From: Oxalobacteraceae bacterium | GTDB taxonomy: Bacteria; Pseudomonadota; Gammaproteobacteria; Burkholderiales; Burkholderiaceae_D | Assembly: GCA_027490465.1 (NCBI GenBank) | Contig: JAIXXZ010000096.1 | Coordinates: forward strand, 1-49,406 | Length of the DNA: 49,406 nt | Reading direction: 5' to 3' | Shown: one piece after another, positions 26,801 to 33,707 of the stretch | How positions within the stretch are numbered: position 1 is the first letter of the stretch | Layout: each line of letters opens with the position of its first letter | Translations under genes and position numbers: made by a program | The notes under the pieces: model-generated | The model's database searches: none | Told to the model about the DNA's origin: nothing | What the model saw: the letters and a program-made list of their open reading frames with translations, nothing else

Positions 26801-28574
26801 CGCCACCGTCCGTCCCTGCATCAGCGCCCACGGCTGCCGTGGTTAAGGTCATGGCACTGATACGCTTGGAAGTGTCAGATGATGTAGCCACGATATTGCC
26901 ATCCACGAGCGCAACACTCATAGTGGCATCGAGCGCGCTCAATTGGGTATTCAGATTAGCTGCCAAGGCGGTCAGATTGGCAGAGGCAGGTGCTGGTGTA
27001 ATGGTTTGAACTACGCCATCAATCGTGATGGAAAAATTGGTAAAGTCAGTCGTCGCTGGCGTCGTGCCAAAACTCGGGCCTGTGATGGTGGCCTTGTTGA
27101 GTGCTGCAGCATACTGACCATCGGCATCAATCGCAGCTTTCAGATCTTCCAGTGTCGCACCGGAGAAAATGTCGCTGCCAATCTCAATCGCATAGGACTC
27201 GTCTGTATCCGAGACGGGCACAAGCAATTGGGTAATATTACCGCCTGAGGTAGATTCAAGAATGTCTGCGCTATCGACCGCTGTCGCTGCAAACACAGTC
27301 AGTTCGTAATCTTCGTCAATCAATGTCGGGTCACCTGAGTTACCCGTCAACTGTATGGTCAGCTTTCCAGCAACGTTAGTCGCTGTGTACTGGCCGCCCG
27401 CGTTGACTTTGGACACTAGATCATCCAGATCTGCCCCGACGTAGGAATCGGTAGCGATGCTGAGTTTGAGAATATTGCCGCGCTCTTCCGGTTCGAACAC
27501 CAATTTGGTCAGAGCTGTTTGCTGGGCTGCCGTATCATCAGCAATGGTGGCACGGGTGTTCAAAATATAGGACTGCGCATTCACATCAGAAAATACGGCG
27601 CCTTTAGTGGGGTTGGCGTCGACCCAGGCATTCGTACGATCCGGAAAATCAATACCGTTTTTCCATTCATTTACCAGAGGCACTGGCAGCGGACTCGCGC
27701 TTCTTGCGGTGGCGGGCGTTGACGCAATCGGGTTCTTCAGGTCATCCAGGTTGAACAGTTTGGTCACACCACGGGCAATATCCTGCGGTGGAATGTCCGA
27801 TTCGGATCGCACTTCGCCGTATTTGTTGACGAACTGTGCCTCACCAGCTTTATCTTTGGATTGAATCAGCAATTCCTGCAGCTTGGTGTCACCAATGTAA
27901 ACATAGGTTTGCCATTTGTTACTGGGATCTTCAGGCTTGGCGACCTGAGTTTTACGGTAATACACCGTGGCCAGATAGTCGTTACCACCCGCGTCATAGA
28001 CGGTAATCGCGGTGGTTTTGTTGTAGGTGGTTGGATCGTTTTTGTCGAACGGCAACGTCGGGATCTTGGCATCCGCGGGCAAGTTCAAGCCGAGTTGAAT
28101 GTCTGTGGTCGCCACAGCATCACCGGTGGTTGAACGTGGAATGATCAATTTGGACAAATTATCAAGGTCAGCTTTGCCGGAGGAGTCGACCGACGCTGCG
28201 ATTAGCGCCTGGCCTGAACCATTGACCACCGCATACGAGTCATTGAGCAAGAAGGTACCGTTTCGGGTGTAGATATCCTGCAGACCGTCGGCAGATTTCA
28301 GCGGGAAGAAGCCATCACCGGTAATCGCAATATCCAGCGAGTTTGCCGAGAATTGAATATTGCCCTGACTGAATTCCTGGCTGACCTGCTTGAGCGCAGT
28401 ACCCTGACCAACCACCGATGAGGCTTTCTGCAGTGGTGAGGTCGCGAAGATGTCACCAAAGTCAGCGCGAGAGCGCTTGAAACCGGTGGTGCCCACGTTG
28501 GCGATGTTATTACTGGTCACGGACAGCTGCGAGGTTGCGGCGTTCAGACCGGTCAACGAGGTATAGAAAGACAT
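23898..28574 (-). CDS. flgE: Hook protein FlgE, giant form with repeated inserted modules
   Basis: FlgE polymerises into the hook. Both ends are canonical: MSFYTSLTGLNAATSQLSVTSNNIANVGTTGFKRSR and, at the end, NVDLTNELIELITAQRNFQANAKAIETNNTLTQAIINIRS. At 1558 aa it is more than three times the 400-450 of typical FlgE. The insertion runs about residues 340-1290. Within it is a recurring roughly 60-aa module, about 369-427, 460-500, 648-710, 792-820 (shorter) and 850-908. The pattern is hydrophobic strand, G-[NST]-D-x-[YF]-x-G-x-x-[LVI]-x-x-L-x-x-x-I-[ND]-x-x-G-x-Y-x-A; two copies continue L-T-G-x-S-G-D-P-T-L-I. CAGGAG lies 8 bases before the ATG. It follows flgD after 75 bases with no promoter seen. 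Confidence 0.95.
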   Translation of the reverse strand: MSFYTSLTGLNAATSQLSVTSNNIANVGTTGFKRSRADFGDIFATSPLQKASSVVGQGTALKQVSQEFSQGNIQFSANSLDIAITGDGFFPLKSADGLQDIYTRNGTFLLNDSYAVVNGSGQALIAASVDSSGKADLDNLSKLIIPRSTTGDAVATTDIQLGLNLPADAKIPTLPFDKNDPTTYNKTTAITVYDAGGNDYLATVYYRKTQVAKPEDPSNKWQTYVYIGDTKLQELLIQSKDKAGEAQFVNKYGEVRSESDIPPQDIARGVTKLFNLDDLKNPIASTPATARSASPLPVPLVNEWKNGIDFPDRTNAWVDANPTKGAVFSDVNAQSYILNTRATIADDTAAQQTALTKLVFEPEERGNILKLSIATDSYVGADLDDLVSKVNAGGQYTATNVAGKLTIQLTGNSGDPTLIDEDYELTVFAATAVDSADILESTSGGNITQLLVPVSDTDESYAIEIGSDIFSGATLEDLKAAIDADGQYAAALNKATITGPSFGTTPATTDFTNFSITIDGVVQTITPAPASANLTALAANLNTQLSALDATMSVALVDGNIVATSSDTSKRISAMTLTTAAVGADAGTDGGGQLTITLGTATEINPNYSFISGVNGTPSTETAKTQKITELTFTIDAGTGATDPGMQSLVLTIGNDTYTGEDVATLEENINRAGKYTATLDTTANTLVIGLTGESGDPTLINSSYKLSHITGSLQADTMTGLASEINVDETLEYEASVNAAGQLVLKPKDGVNPFVIPEFSMTASFADGFEIRPESKTTSSMSYKVQYLSDTFTLDLGSERYQGVSIDELVDEINGVSQVSADVADFTETLTGSDITTLRVAVDSDVKDLTMTFGSAPNEMTFTGYDIGSLISAINADGTYTAVATSSGMTIEPGTATAIDATYALDYLSKDTNRIYDATTTGNTDGSTTITINAYGTGATIPSISSLTASALGVETGADDIVFDLNVDGSATPVTVDLSYLKDLTTTKKFTGIEIAREITNVINKSYGDQRYFDFTAFKPTEDSTEADMFRLTVGGVSKPIVLTEGQFGIKDLSAVTLEDAISAIQGVVDKEVEFPSPVTVGYDPVRQTFTFKPDDEVDVSIRSYTTSRNDLFGLSDVESTIDPDTGSWGKSVLPNGSMVVSAEDQRYGVEVKFDETTGEFTISSGTTGDTSSISISKSSALANYLFGFVQGDIATEVDTSSTPLRGITSTSAELKGNAIGINLDNKFRVDGSNNQFVVTVDNVTGLITMPEKTDYTMEEFRQALEDRINSLADNFGRTVNGVKLDIVTNPGTNTKSFVFKTGTTGDDSFLKVSANSIWGLDGLPSARGTTSRWIEPPQAQNADGFPLYVDRDGLETSDPGTFSEDETRDLWSPIFLDKGELTFDTAGNLKSPLEAIAFKSTTIGDSGATLQFSIDYVSSTQYSSPFSVLKQDQNGRPEGDLIGVDIGDDGLVSASYSNGSQKSLAKIVLVNFASPTGLRQIGDASYYATSKSGDAKYGEAGSAGFGTVRAGARERANVDLTNELIELITAQRNFQANAKAIETNNTLTQAIINIRS

Positions 28575-28649
28575 ATTTGCTTCTCCTGAATTGCTTGCGG
28601 GCGGTTATTTTTAAATTCGCTTTGAATTGCTTGAATCTGTTCTTTATCT

Positions 28650-29369
28650 TTAATTACCAATACGCTTGACTTCAGTCAGGCTGACCAGCGAGCCGTCATT
28701 GAGCTCGACTTTCAAATCGCCGGTGACTGCATCGGTTGTGACACTGCGTACGCTGGCCATCGTGCTCACGGGCGCCTTGCTGGGCGTGCCGAAGCGGGAA
28801 ACGGTGGCCTCAATACGATAGGTGCCATCAGGGAGCTGATTACCTTCAGCATCGTTGCCATCCCAGCTGAACGGGTATTCCCCTTTTTTCTGTGCGCCGA
28901 TCTGACCGGTACGCACCAGCGCACCAGAGGACGAATAAACTTTCAGCGTGATGCTGTCGACGTCATTGGCCAGGGTTACGGAACCTTCAACGGGCTCACC
29001 CGTCTTGATCGCTTTGCCATCAGAGACAGCAACGGTTTTGCCGATCAAGCTGGCAGCGGAACTCATGCGTTCACCCGACATGGAACTGACCAGGGTTTGC
29101 AAGGAGTCCGACATCTTGGTCGTGGCTTCCAGCTGAGAGAATTGCGCCAACTGAGCAACGAAGGCTTCGTTTTCCATTGGATCGAGCGGATTCTGGTTTT
29201 GCAGCTGGGTGGTGAACAGCGTCAGAAACGCGGTCTGGCCCATCTCGCCGCCATTGCCATTCAAGATCGCGTTTTCCTGATCTTTCTTGTGTTGCGCCGT
29301 GGTCTTGATATTCGACGGCAGCGTGTTCATCGAAGTGGATGTCGCTGCACCGGTGGTGGTGGTGGCCAT
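28650..29369 (-). CDS. flgD: Hook cap / hook assembly protein FlgD
   Basis: FlgD is the scaffold at the tip of the growing hook. The 239-aa protein has the N-terminal export region with FLTLFTTQLQNQNPLDPMENEAFVAQLAQFSQLEATTKM, then a FlgD Ig-like/tudor part (YPFSWDGNDAEGNQLPDGTYRIEA). Its size is ordinary even though the hook protein it assembles is giant. It follows flgC by 11 bases. Confidence 0.97.
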   Translation of the reverse strand: MATTTTGAATSTSMNTLPSNIKTTAQHKKDQENAILNGNGGEMGQTAFLTLFTTQLQNQNPLDPMENEAFVAQLAQFSQLEATTKMSDSLQTLVSSMSGERMSSAASLIGKTVAVSDGKAIKTGEPVEGSVTLANDVDSITLKVYSSSGALVRTGQIGAQKKGEYPFSWDGNDAEGNQLPDGTYRIEATVSRFGTPSKAPVSTMASVRSVTTDAVTGDLKVELNDGSLVSLTEVKRIGN

Positions 29370-29380
29370 GTCAATTATCC

Positions 29381-29812
29381 TTAAGCTTTAATCATGTCGA
29401 TCGTGCGCATCATCAGCTCGCGCGCGGTGTTAACGACTTCAACGTTGTTTTGATACGAGCGGGACGCTGCCATCAGGTCCACCATTTCAGTAACCTCGTT
29501 CACGTTGGCCTGATAGACAAAACCTTCGCCATCGGCCAGCGGGTTGTTCGGGTCGTAGACACGGGGAATAGGCTTGGTGTCATCGACGATCTTGTCGACT
29601 TTCACGCCACCGATGTAGGGTGCGCCGGCATGAATCATTTCTTCATCCATCAGCGCTTTGAATACCGTGCGCTTGCCGCGATAGGCTTCTTTTTCACTGG
29701 CAGCGGTTGTACCGGCATTGGCCAGATTGGACGCCGTGTTGTTCATTCGGACCAGCTGCGCATTGAGCGCGGTACCGCCAATCCCGAAAATATTATCGAT
29801 AGACATTGCCAT
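29381..29812 (-). CDS. flgC: Proximal rod protein FlgC
   Basis: This 143-aa rod subunit contains FGIGGTALNAQLVRMNNTASNLANAGTT at the N-terminus and the C-terminal VNEVTEMVDLMAASRSYQNNVEVVNTARELMMRTIDM. Length and motifs are typical. It starts 2 bases after the flgB stop. Confidence 0.97.
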   Translation of the reverse strand: MAMSIDNIFGIGGTALNAQLVRMNNTASNLANAGTTAASEKEAYRGKRTVFKALMDEEMIHAGAPYIGGVKVDKIVDDTKPIPRVYDPNNPLADGEGFVYQANVNEVTEMVDLMAASRSYQNNVEVVNTARELMMRTIDMIKA

Positions 29813-29814
29813 GA

Positions 29815-30204
29815 TTACTCTCCTCGCAATGCCTTGCGTATGCTGGATACGCGGTTTTCAAGAAAGGACAAGGTGGCCTGATAATCAGCCGCTGCCTTAC
29901 CGTATTTGGCCTGCTCTACCGACAGCTCAACCGTGTTGCCGTCTACCGATGCACTGAACGGCACGCGGTAGCGCATGCCGTCATCGTCTGGGTTCTCGTC
30001 GGCATACGGAAAGTGCGTCATGTGCGTGGAGCTCATGTTGTCGCTGGGTTTGAATTCCGCCATCACCGATTTGAAATCAAGTTCACGCGCCTTGAAGTGC
30101 GGCGTATCGTCGTTGGCGATATTGCGGGCGAGCAGCTCCATGCGCTGATTGCGCACGCGCAGTGCTTTCTCGTGTATGCCTAGGGCGTTGCTCAATACAT
30201 CCAT
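29815..30204 (-). CDS. flgB: Proximal rod protein FlgB
   Basis: The first gene of the rod-hook operon encodes a 129-aa rod subunit (MDVLSNALGIHEKALRVRNQRMELLARNIANDDTPHFKARELDF). The start at 30204 is chosen over an upstream in-frame ATG at 30276 because AGGAG lies 6 bases before it, the protein then begins like other FlgB, and the longer form would begin upstream of the likely transcription start set by the sigma-54 site at 30277-30292. Confidence 0.95.
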   Translation of the reverse strand: MDVLSNALGIHEKALRVRNQRMELLARNIANDDTPHFKARELDFKSVMAEFKPSDNMSSTHMTHFPYADENPDDDGMRYRVPFSASVDGNTVELSVEQAKYGKAAADYQATLSFLENRVSSIRKALRGE

Positions 30205-30276
30205 GTCGTTCTCCTTGCCGAGTGGTCGCCGGATTACCGACATTCCACTCAAGTTTCCAGCTGTCGATCCGACCAT

Positions 30277-30292
30277 TGCAAAGGTCGTGCCA
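30277..30292 (-). promoter_or_regulatory. Sigma-54 promoter of the flgB operon
   Basis: On the minus strand it reads TGGCACGACCTTTGCA, a full match to TGGCACG-N4-TTGCA with GG and GC ten bases apart. It is 72 bases upstream of the flgB ATG. It implies control by RpoN and an enhancer-binding protein of the FleQ/FlrC type (inference). Confidence 0.93.
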
Positions 30293-30332
30293 ACGCTTGT
30301 TTTGTGGAAATAACGTCAGGTCTAAGGAGATG

Positions 30333-30427
30333 AGCGGCAAGGATTGACCGCTGCAAGCTTTGCCTCTGGTGGCAAAGGATTGCCGTGGGGCGGCAATCGG
30401 TTAATTAACGACGCTGGATCCAGCGTC
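30333..30427. repeat. Cluster of four inverted repeats upstream of flgB promoter
   Basis: There are four dyads within 95 bases: AGCGG/CCGCT (30333-30352), CTTTGCC/GGCAAAG (30358-30377), GATTGCCG/CGGCAATC (30378-30398) and a perfect 18-base palindrome GACGCTGGATCCAGCGTC (30410-30427). A direct repeat is also present (GGCAAGGATTGACCG and GGCAAAGGATTGCCG). It sits 40-150 bases upstream of the flgB sigma-54 site, where enhancer-binding proteins act, and also just past the end of the upstream minus-strand gene. Confidence 0.7.
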
Positions 30428-30480
30428 TTTCGTCGCGCACCTTCAGCTTTGAAGATGCATCGAAGCTTGGTCACTCATAC

Positions 30481-31440
30481 TCACAAATCCGAGCTCTCGA
30501 TTTTCGCGACGGTCTGACTGAACTCGCCCAGACGCTGCTGCGCATTCAGCCGCAAGCCATTCACGATCGAATTGCGCGTAATGACGCCGGCATTCGGATC
30601 ACGCCCTTCATATAAGTAGGCCGCCTGACGTCCGGCAATTTTCAAAGGCACGTTGGCGCGGGGTTCGCTGCGGGCGCCGGGTGTCAGGACGGTGAGATAG
30701 AGGTTGTCCAGTGATGCGGGGCCGTATTCTTTGAGGCGAGTGCGAGTGAAATAACGGTCCACCAGATTCAGTTGATCCATGACGGACAGATTCAGTATCT
30801 CTTTCGGATTGCTGGCGTAGCCAACGCCTGTCGCACCGGTGTTGGCACAGAACTGGATGATGCCGTGGCAAAAACCATTGCTTGCCTTGGGGTTCATGCC
30901 ATCCGATTCCATTAAGGTCATGCGCGCGAAATCGTCGGGGGCGAAGCGATGCTCGCTGGCCAGTGACAGGATCTTGTTGCGCACCTCGGCCTGCTGATCG
31001 GCCGGCAGGAAGCCTTTGGCCACGGCTCGCGCAAGCGTCTTGTCGAGTACCGGCGTTTCCACATTGGCATTAGCAGCCAACTGTATCGCCTCGACCGTGC
31101 CTGGCCGCAGTTTCAGAGCCGCCATCGTGCTCATGGGTGACATGTTCAGCACCTGTCCCGGCAGGATGCGGTTGGGATTGGCAATGCCGTTTTCACGGGC
31201 GATGGTCTTGGCCATCTCCAGAATCTGACCATTATTGAACTGGCCAACCGCATTACCCAGGTAGTTTCGGGTCAGACCCATCAAGGTATCGCCCCGCTGA
31301 ACCGTTACGCTTGGGCCATTACCTTCCTTGGTTTGCGCCAGAACCTGTCGGAAATCCCCCAGTTTGGCCTTGCGCTCGGCAGCACGGTTGGCATCGGTGG
31401 TGTTGGCGGCAAGCTGGGCTTTATTGGCTTGAATCTGCAT
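30481..31440 (-). CDS. LysM and lytic-transglycosylase-like protein (flagellar peptidoglycan hydrolase candidate)
   Basis: The 319-aa protein has a LysM domain at about residues 45-99 (VTVQRGDTLMGLTRNYLG ... NRILPGQVLNM) and a lysozyme/transglycosylase-like domain at about 155-300. The pattern MTLMESDGMNPKASNGFCHGIIQF makes Glu178 the candidate catalytic acid. No signal peptide is visible, so if it works in the periplasm it may leave by the flagellar export system, as FlgJ does. The gene is immediately upstream of flgB on the same strand and divergent from flgA, and FlgJ here lacks its hydrolase domain. It is therefore the best candidate for opening the cell wall for the rod (inference). A 7-of-8 -10 element (CCCGATAA) precedes it, but without a matching -35. 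Confidence 0.85.
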   Translation of the reverse strand: MQIQANKAQLAANTTDANRAAERKAKLGDFRQVLAQTKEGNGPSVTVQRGDTLMGLTRNYLGNAVGQFNNGQILEMAKTIARENGIANPNRILPGQVLNMSPMSTMAALKLRPGTVEAIQLAANANVETPVLDKTLARAVAKGFLPADQQAEVRNKILSLASEHRFAPDDFARMTLMESDGMNPKASNGFCHGIIQFCANTGATGVGYASNPKEILNLSVMDQLNLVDRYFTRTRLKEYGPASLDNLYLTVLTPGARSEPRANVPLKIAGRQAAYLYEGRDPNAGVITRNSIVNGLRLNAQQRLGEFSQTVAKIESSDL

Positions 31441-31462
31441 GTTGGCTGGCCTTTATCGGGGC

Positions 31463-31478
31463 TGGAACTATTTTTGCT
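31463..31478 (+). promoter_or_regulatory. Sigma-54 promoter of flgA
   Basis: It reads TGGAACTATTTTTGCT. GG and GC are ten bases apart and the -12 TTGCT is perfect; the -24 is TGGAAC instead of TGGCAC. It lies in the gap between the divergent LysM gene and flgA. Confidence 0.6.
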
Positions 31479-31598
31479 TTGAAGCCCATACCTGTCGGGA
31501 GTTCAACAGTGATGAGCCCGGATAAAAGAGAATTAGCAAGGCCTGTTCCAGTCGAGGAGACTCCGAATCAAGCAACGAAAGCTTTTTTGAGCAATGAC

Positions 31599-32414
31599 AT
31601 GATGCCGACTCTGATGAACAAAACCGCTGCAATGCCCTGCCCCCGCCGACTGTCGGCGAGGCTGCTGGCCGTCTGTCTGCTAGCGACGCCCGGTGTGCAA
31701 GCTGCCAGCCCAGCGGACACATTGGCGGCCGAGACCGCAAAATGGGTCGCATCGCAGAATGAGGTGCCGGTGGATCAAGTGACCATCGCCCCACTGGATC
31801 AGCGTGTGGCTGTTCAGCCTTGCGCCTCACAATACATTTTTGATTATCCTTTTGTTAACCGCGAGAGCGTCAGAGCGCGCTGCCTCAAGCCCGCATGGCA
31901 GCTCTATATCAAGGTAGGATTCGTACAAGCCACTCAAACGCCCCCGGCAAATACAAAACCATCAAGTCCAAATGGTCAGGCTAACAATACGGCGCAGACA
32001 CGCACCCCGCCAGCCCAGGCCGTTCCGGAATCCCGGATGGTGCTGGTGGCCTCCAGCAATCTGACGCCCGGCCAGCTATTGCAGCCTGAAATGTTCAAGT
32101 TGGAGAAGATGGATGCCGATAAAATCAACAAGTCGCATCTGCTTGAGGCCACAGGTCTGGAAGGTCAGGAGCTCGTCAGAGCCCTGCGCGCGGGCGAACC
32201 GGTCAGAAATGTGGACCTGCGACCAGCGATCATGGTCAAAAAAGGCGATCTGGTCCAACTGACAGTCGGCAAAGCCGGGGAATTTCAGATTTCAGTGCGG
32301 CTGGAAGCAATGCAGGATGGGCGACTGGGCGAGCAAATTAAATTGCGAAATGCCGAATCCGGAAGAATTTTAGGTGGCGTTGTGACAGGAAAAGGCTTAG
32401 TTAGAGGAAGTTAG
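31599..32414 (+). CDS. flgA: P-ring assembly chaperone FlgA
   Basis: FlgA is a periplasmic chaperone for FlgI. The C-terminal SAF-type region is clear: RMVLVASSNLTPGQLLQPEMFKLEKMD, GQELVRALRAGEPVRNVDLRPAIMVKKGDLVQL, and IKLRNAESGRILGGVVTGKGLVR. The N-terminus has a signal peptide (RRLSARLLAVCLLATPGVQA). The frame is open from further upstream; starts at 31512, 31599 and 31614 are possible. 31599 or 31614 put the signal peptide near the N-terminus, while 31512 has a GGGAG 11 bases upstream; the true start is uncertain. It is transcribed divergently from the flg operon and followed by a repeat element, then flgM. Confidence 0.9.
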   Translation: MMPTLMNKTAAMPCPRRLSARLLAVCLLATPGVQAASPADTLAAETAKWVASQNEVPVDQVTIAPLDQRVAVQPCASQYIFDYPFVNRESVRARCLKPAWQLYIKVGFVQATQTPPANTKPSSPNGQANNTAQTRTPPAQAVPESRMVLVASSNLTPGQLLQPEMFKLEKMDADKINKSHLLEATGLEGQELVRALRAGEPVRNVDLRPAIMVKKGDLVQLTVGKAGEFQISVRLEAMQDGRLGEQIKLRNAESGRILGGVVTGKGLVRGS

Positions 32415-32465
32415 ATGAATTTGACGCCGAATGCCTAACCGGGCACTCGTTTTTGCAGTGAAAGT

Positions 32466-32600
32466 TAAGGAAGCACTGACTAAATAAAATCGGAAACTTT
32501 TGGAGCCAGGTTAATTGCGCTAAGTCCTTGATTTTGCTCGACTCTGCGTCGCACAGCTGCACTGGCTCGCCAAAAAACGAGAATTTATTCAGCATCTCCC
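32466..32600 (-). repeat. Dispersed element, copy B (MITE-like)
   Basis: This 135-base copy of the element at 12863-12996 lies in inverted orientation, between flgA and flgM. The ends are AAGGAAGCACTGACTAAAT on the left and ATTTATTCAGCATCTCCC on the right. Its right border is directly next to the -35 box of the flgM promoter. No ORF lies inside. Confidence 0.7.
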
Positions 32601-32627
32601 TAAAGTTTTTTACAGTACATCCGATAC
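32601..32627 (+). promoter_or_regulatory. Sigma-28 promoter of flgMN
   Basis: It reads TAAAGTTT (perfect -35), 11 bases, TCCGATAC. It is 48 bases before the flgM ATG. It gives autoregulation of FliA activity through its own anti-sigma factor. Confidence 0.87.
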
Positions 32628-32675
32628 TCGTTGTGACAGGAATAAAAGGCCGATGGCCGAAAGTGAGAGAACATC

Positions 32676-32987
32676 ATGAGCAATCCGATATCCAGTATTT
32701 TCAGTGGCAGTGCCGCGCTGGACAAAGTCGCCCTTGAGAAAACCAAGCGCCGAGCGCTGGAGCGTCCCGGTGATGGTCAGCCTGAGGCAACCAAAGCCGC
32801 CAAGCCGCCCGTCCCTAATCAGGACACGCTGGAGCTGTCCGAAGTCGCCAAGCGTGCAACGGCCGAGCCCAGCTTTGACCGCGAAAAAGTCGAGGCGATC
32901 AAGCAGGCGCTGCGCGATGGCAACTACCCGATGAACGCGCGCCGTATCGCCGAGAGTTTCGTTGCGATAGAAAAACTGATCGACTGA
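32676..32987 (+). CDS. flgM: Anti-sigma-28 factor FlgM
   Basis: FlgM binds FliA until the hook is complete and is then exported. The 103-aa protein has the disordered, Lys/Pro-rich N-terminal half and the conserved C-terminal sigma-binding helices (DTLELSEVAKRATAE..., FDREKVEAIKQALRDGNYPMNARRIAESFVAIEKLI). It is expressed from the sigma-28 promoter at 32601 and followed by flgN after 14 bases. Confidence 0.95.
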   Translation: MSNPISSIFSGSAALDKVALEKTKRRALERPGDGQPEATKAAKPPVPNQDTLELSEVAKRATAEPSFDREKVEAIKQALRDGNYPMNARRIAESFVAIEKLID

Positions 32988-33001
32988 TCAGCCGATTCCC
33001 G

Positions 33002-33433
33002 ATGCTGGACGCCATGACCGCTGCACCCGCCTCCGTACCCAGCCCCGAGCTGGTGGCGGCGCTTGAGCATGGGCTGGCACTGCAGCAGCTTTTGCAGCAG
33101 GAGTTCGATGCGCTGCGGAAGCAAAACCTCGATATTTTTGAAGCACTACAGCCAGAAAAAACCCAGATATTTGATTCGCTCATCCGCCTGACCGGTGTGG
33201 GCACGGCATCGAATCGCCTGGACGATCCGGAATGGGATACCTTCAAGAACCTGATCACCGATTGCCGCGACATGCATCGCCGCAATGAGATCCTGATCAC
33301 CCGCAAGCTCGATGCCATACGCGGCACTCTGCAAACGCTGAATGGCGGTGAGACCACCGCCTCCGTCGAAGTCTACGATCGTCTGGGCCGCATGGCGCGC
33401 TCGCGCGGTGGTCGCGGTTACGAGGAAGTTTGA
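33002..33433 (+). CDS. flgN: Export chaperone FlgN
   Basis: The 143-aa, mostly helical FlgN family protein (HGLALQQLLQQEFDALRKQNLDIFEALQPEKTQIFDSLI...) ends in a short basic Gly-rich tail. It escorts FlgK and FlgL to the export gate. The start may be 33002 or the next in-frame ATG at 33014; neither has a strong Shine-Dalgarno. It converges with the minus-strand gene ending at 33435, only one base away, with no room for a terminator between them. Confidence 0.9.
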   Translation: MLDAMTAAPASVPSPELVAALEHGLALQQLLQQEFDALRKQNLDIFEALQPEKTQIFDSLIRLTGVGTASNRLDDPEWDTFKNLITDCRDMHRRNEILITRKLDAIRGTLQTLNGGETTASVEVYDRLGRMARSRGGRGYEEV

Positions 33434-33434
33434 T

Positions 33435-33707
33435 TTATCCCTTCTCGTCACCAGGCTTCATACCCTGCAACCAGTAAGCCCACGAGAGCACGACCGCAAC
33501 AGCGACATAGAGTTCGCGCGGTATCTCCTGCTCCAGATCAAGCCGCGACAAAGCAGCAACCAGTTCCCGGTCCTGGGCGATGTAAACCCCCTGCTTTTTT
33601 GCTTCGGCGATGATGGCATCGGCCAATTCATCGCGACCTTTTGCGGTCACGACGGGCGCTTCGCGCTTGCCGTAAGCGAGGGCAACAGCTTCGCGGGTGC
33701 GCTTCAT
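33435..33707 (-). CDS. FlhB C-terminal-domain-like protein (FlhX type)
   Basis: The 90-aa protein aligns with the cytoplasmic C-terminal domain of FlhB: EAVALAYGKREAPVVTAKGRDELADAIIAEAKKQGVYIAQDRELVAALSRLDLEQEIPRELYVAVAVVLSW. The membrane part and the autocleavage NPTH motif are missing. Such stand-alone domains occur in several proteobacteria and can partly substitute for the cleaved part of FlhB in the export-specificity switch. The ATG overlaps the end of the FliK-like gene (33704) by 4 bases, so the two are translationally coupled. Confidence 0.88.
   Translation of the reverse strand: MKRTREAVALAYGKREAPVVTAKGRDELADAIIAEAKKQGVYIAQDRELVAALSRLDLEQEIPRELYVAVAVVLSWAYWLQGMKPGDEKG

Noticed and set aside
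30358..30398. Second sigma-54 site near flgB
   Set aside because: GGCAATCCTTTGC-type sequences have GG and GC nine bases apart, not ten.
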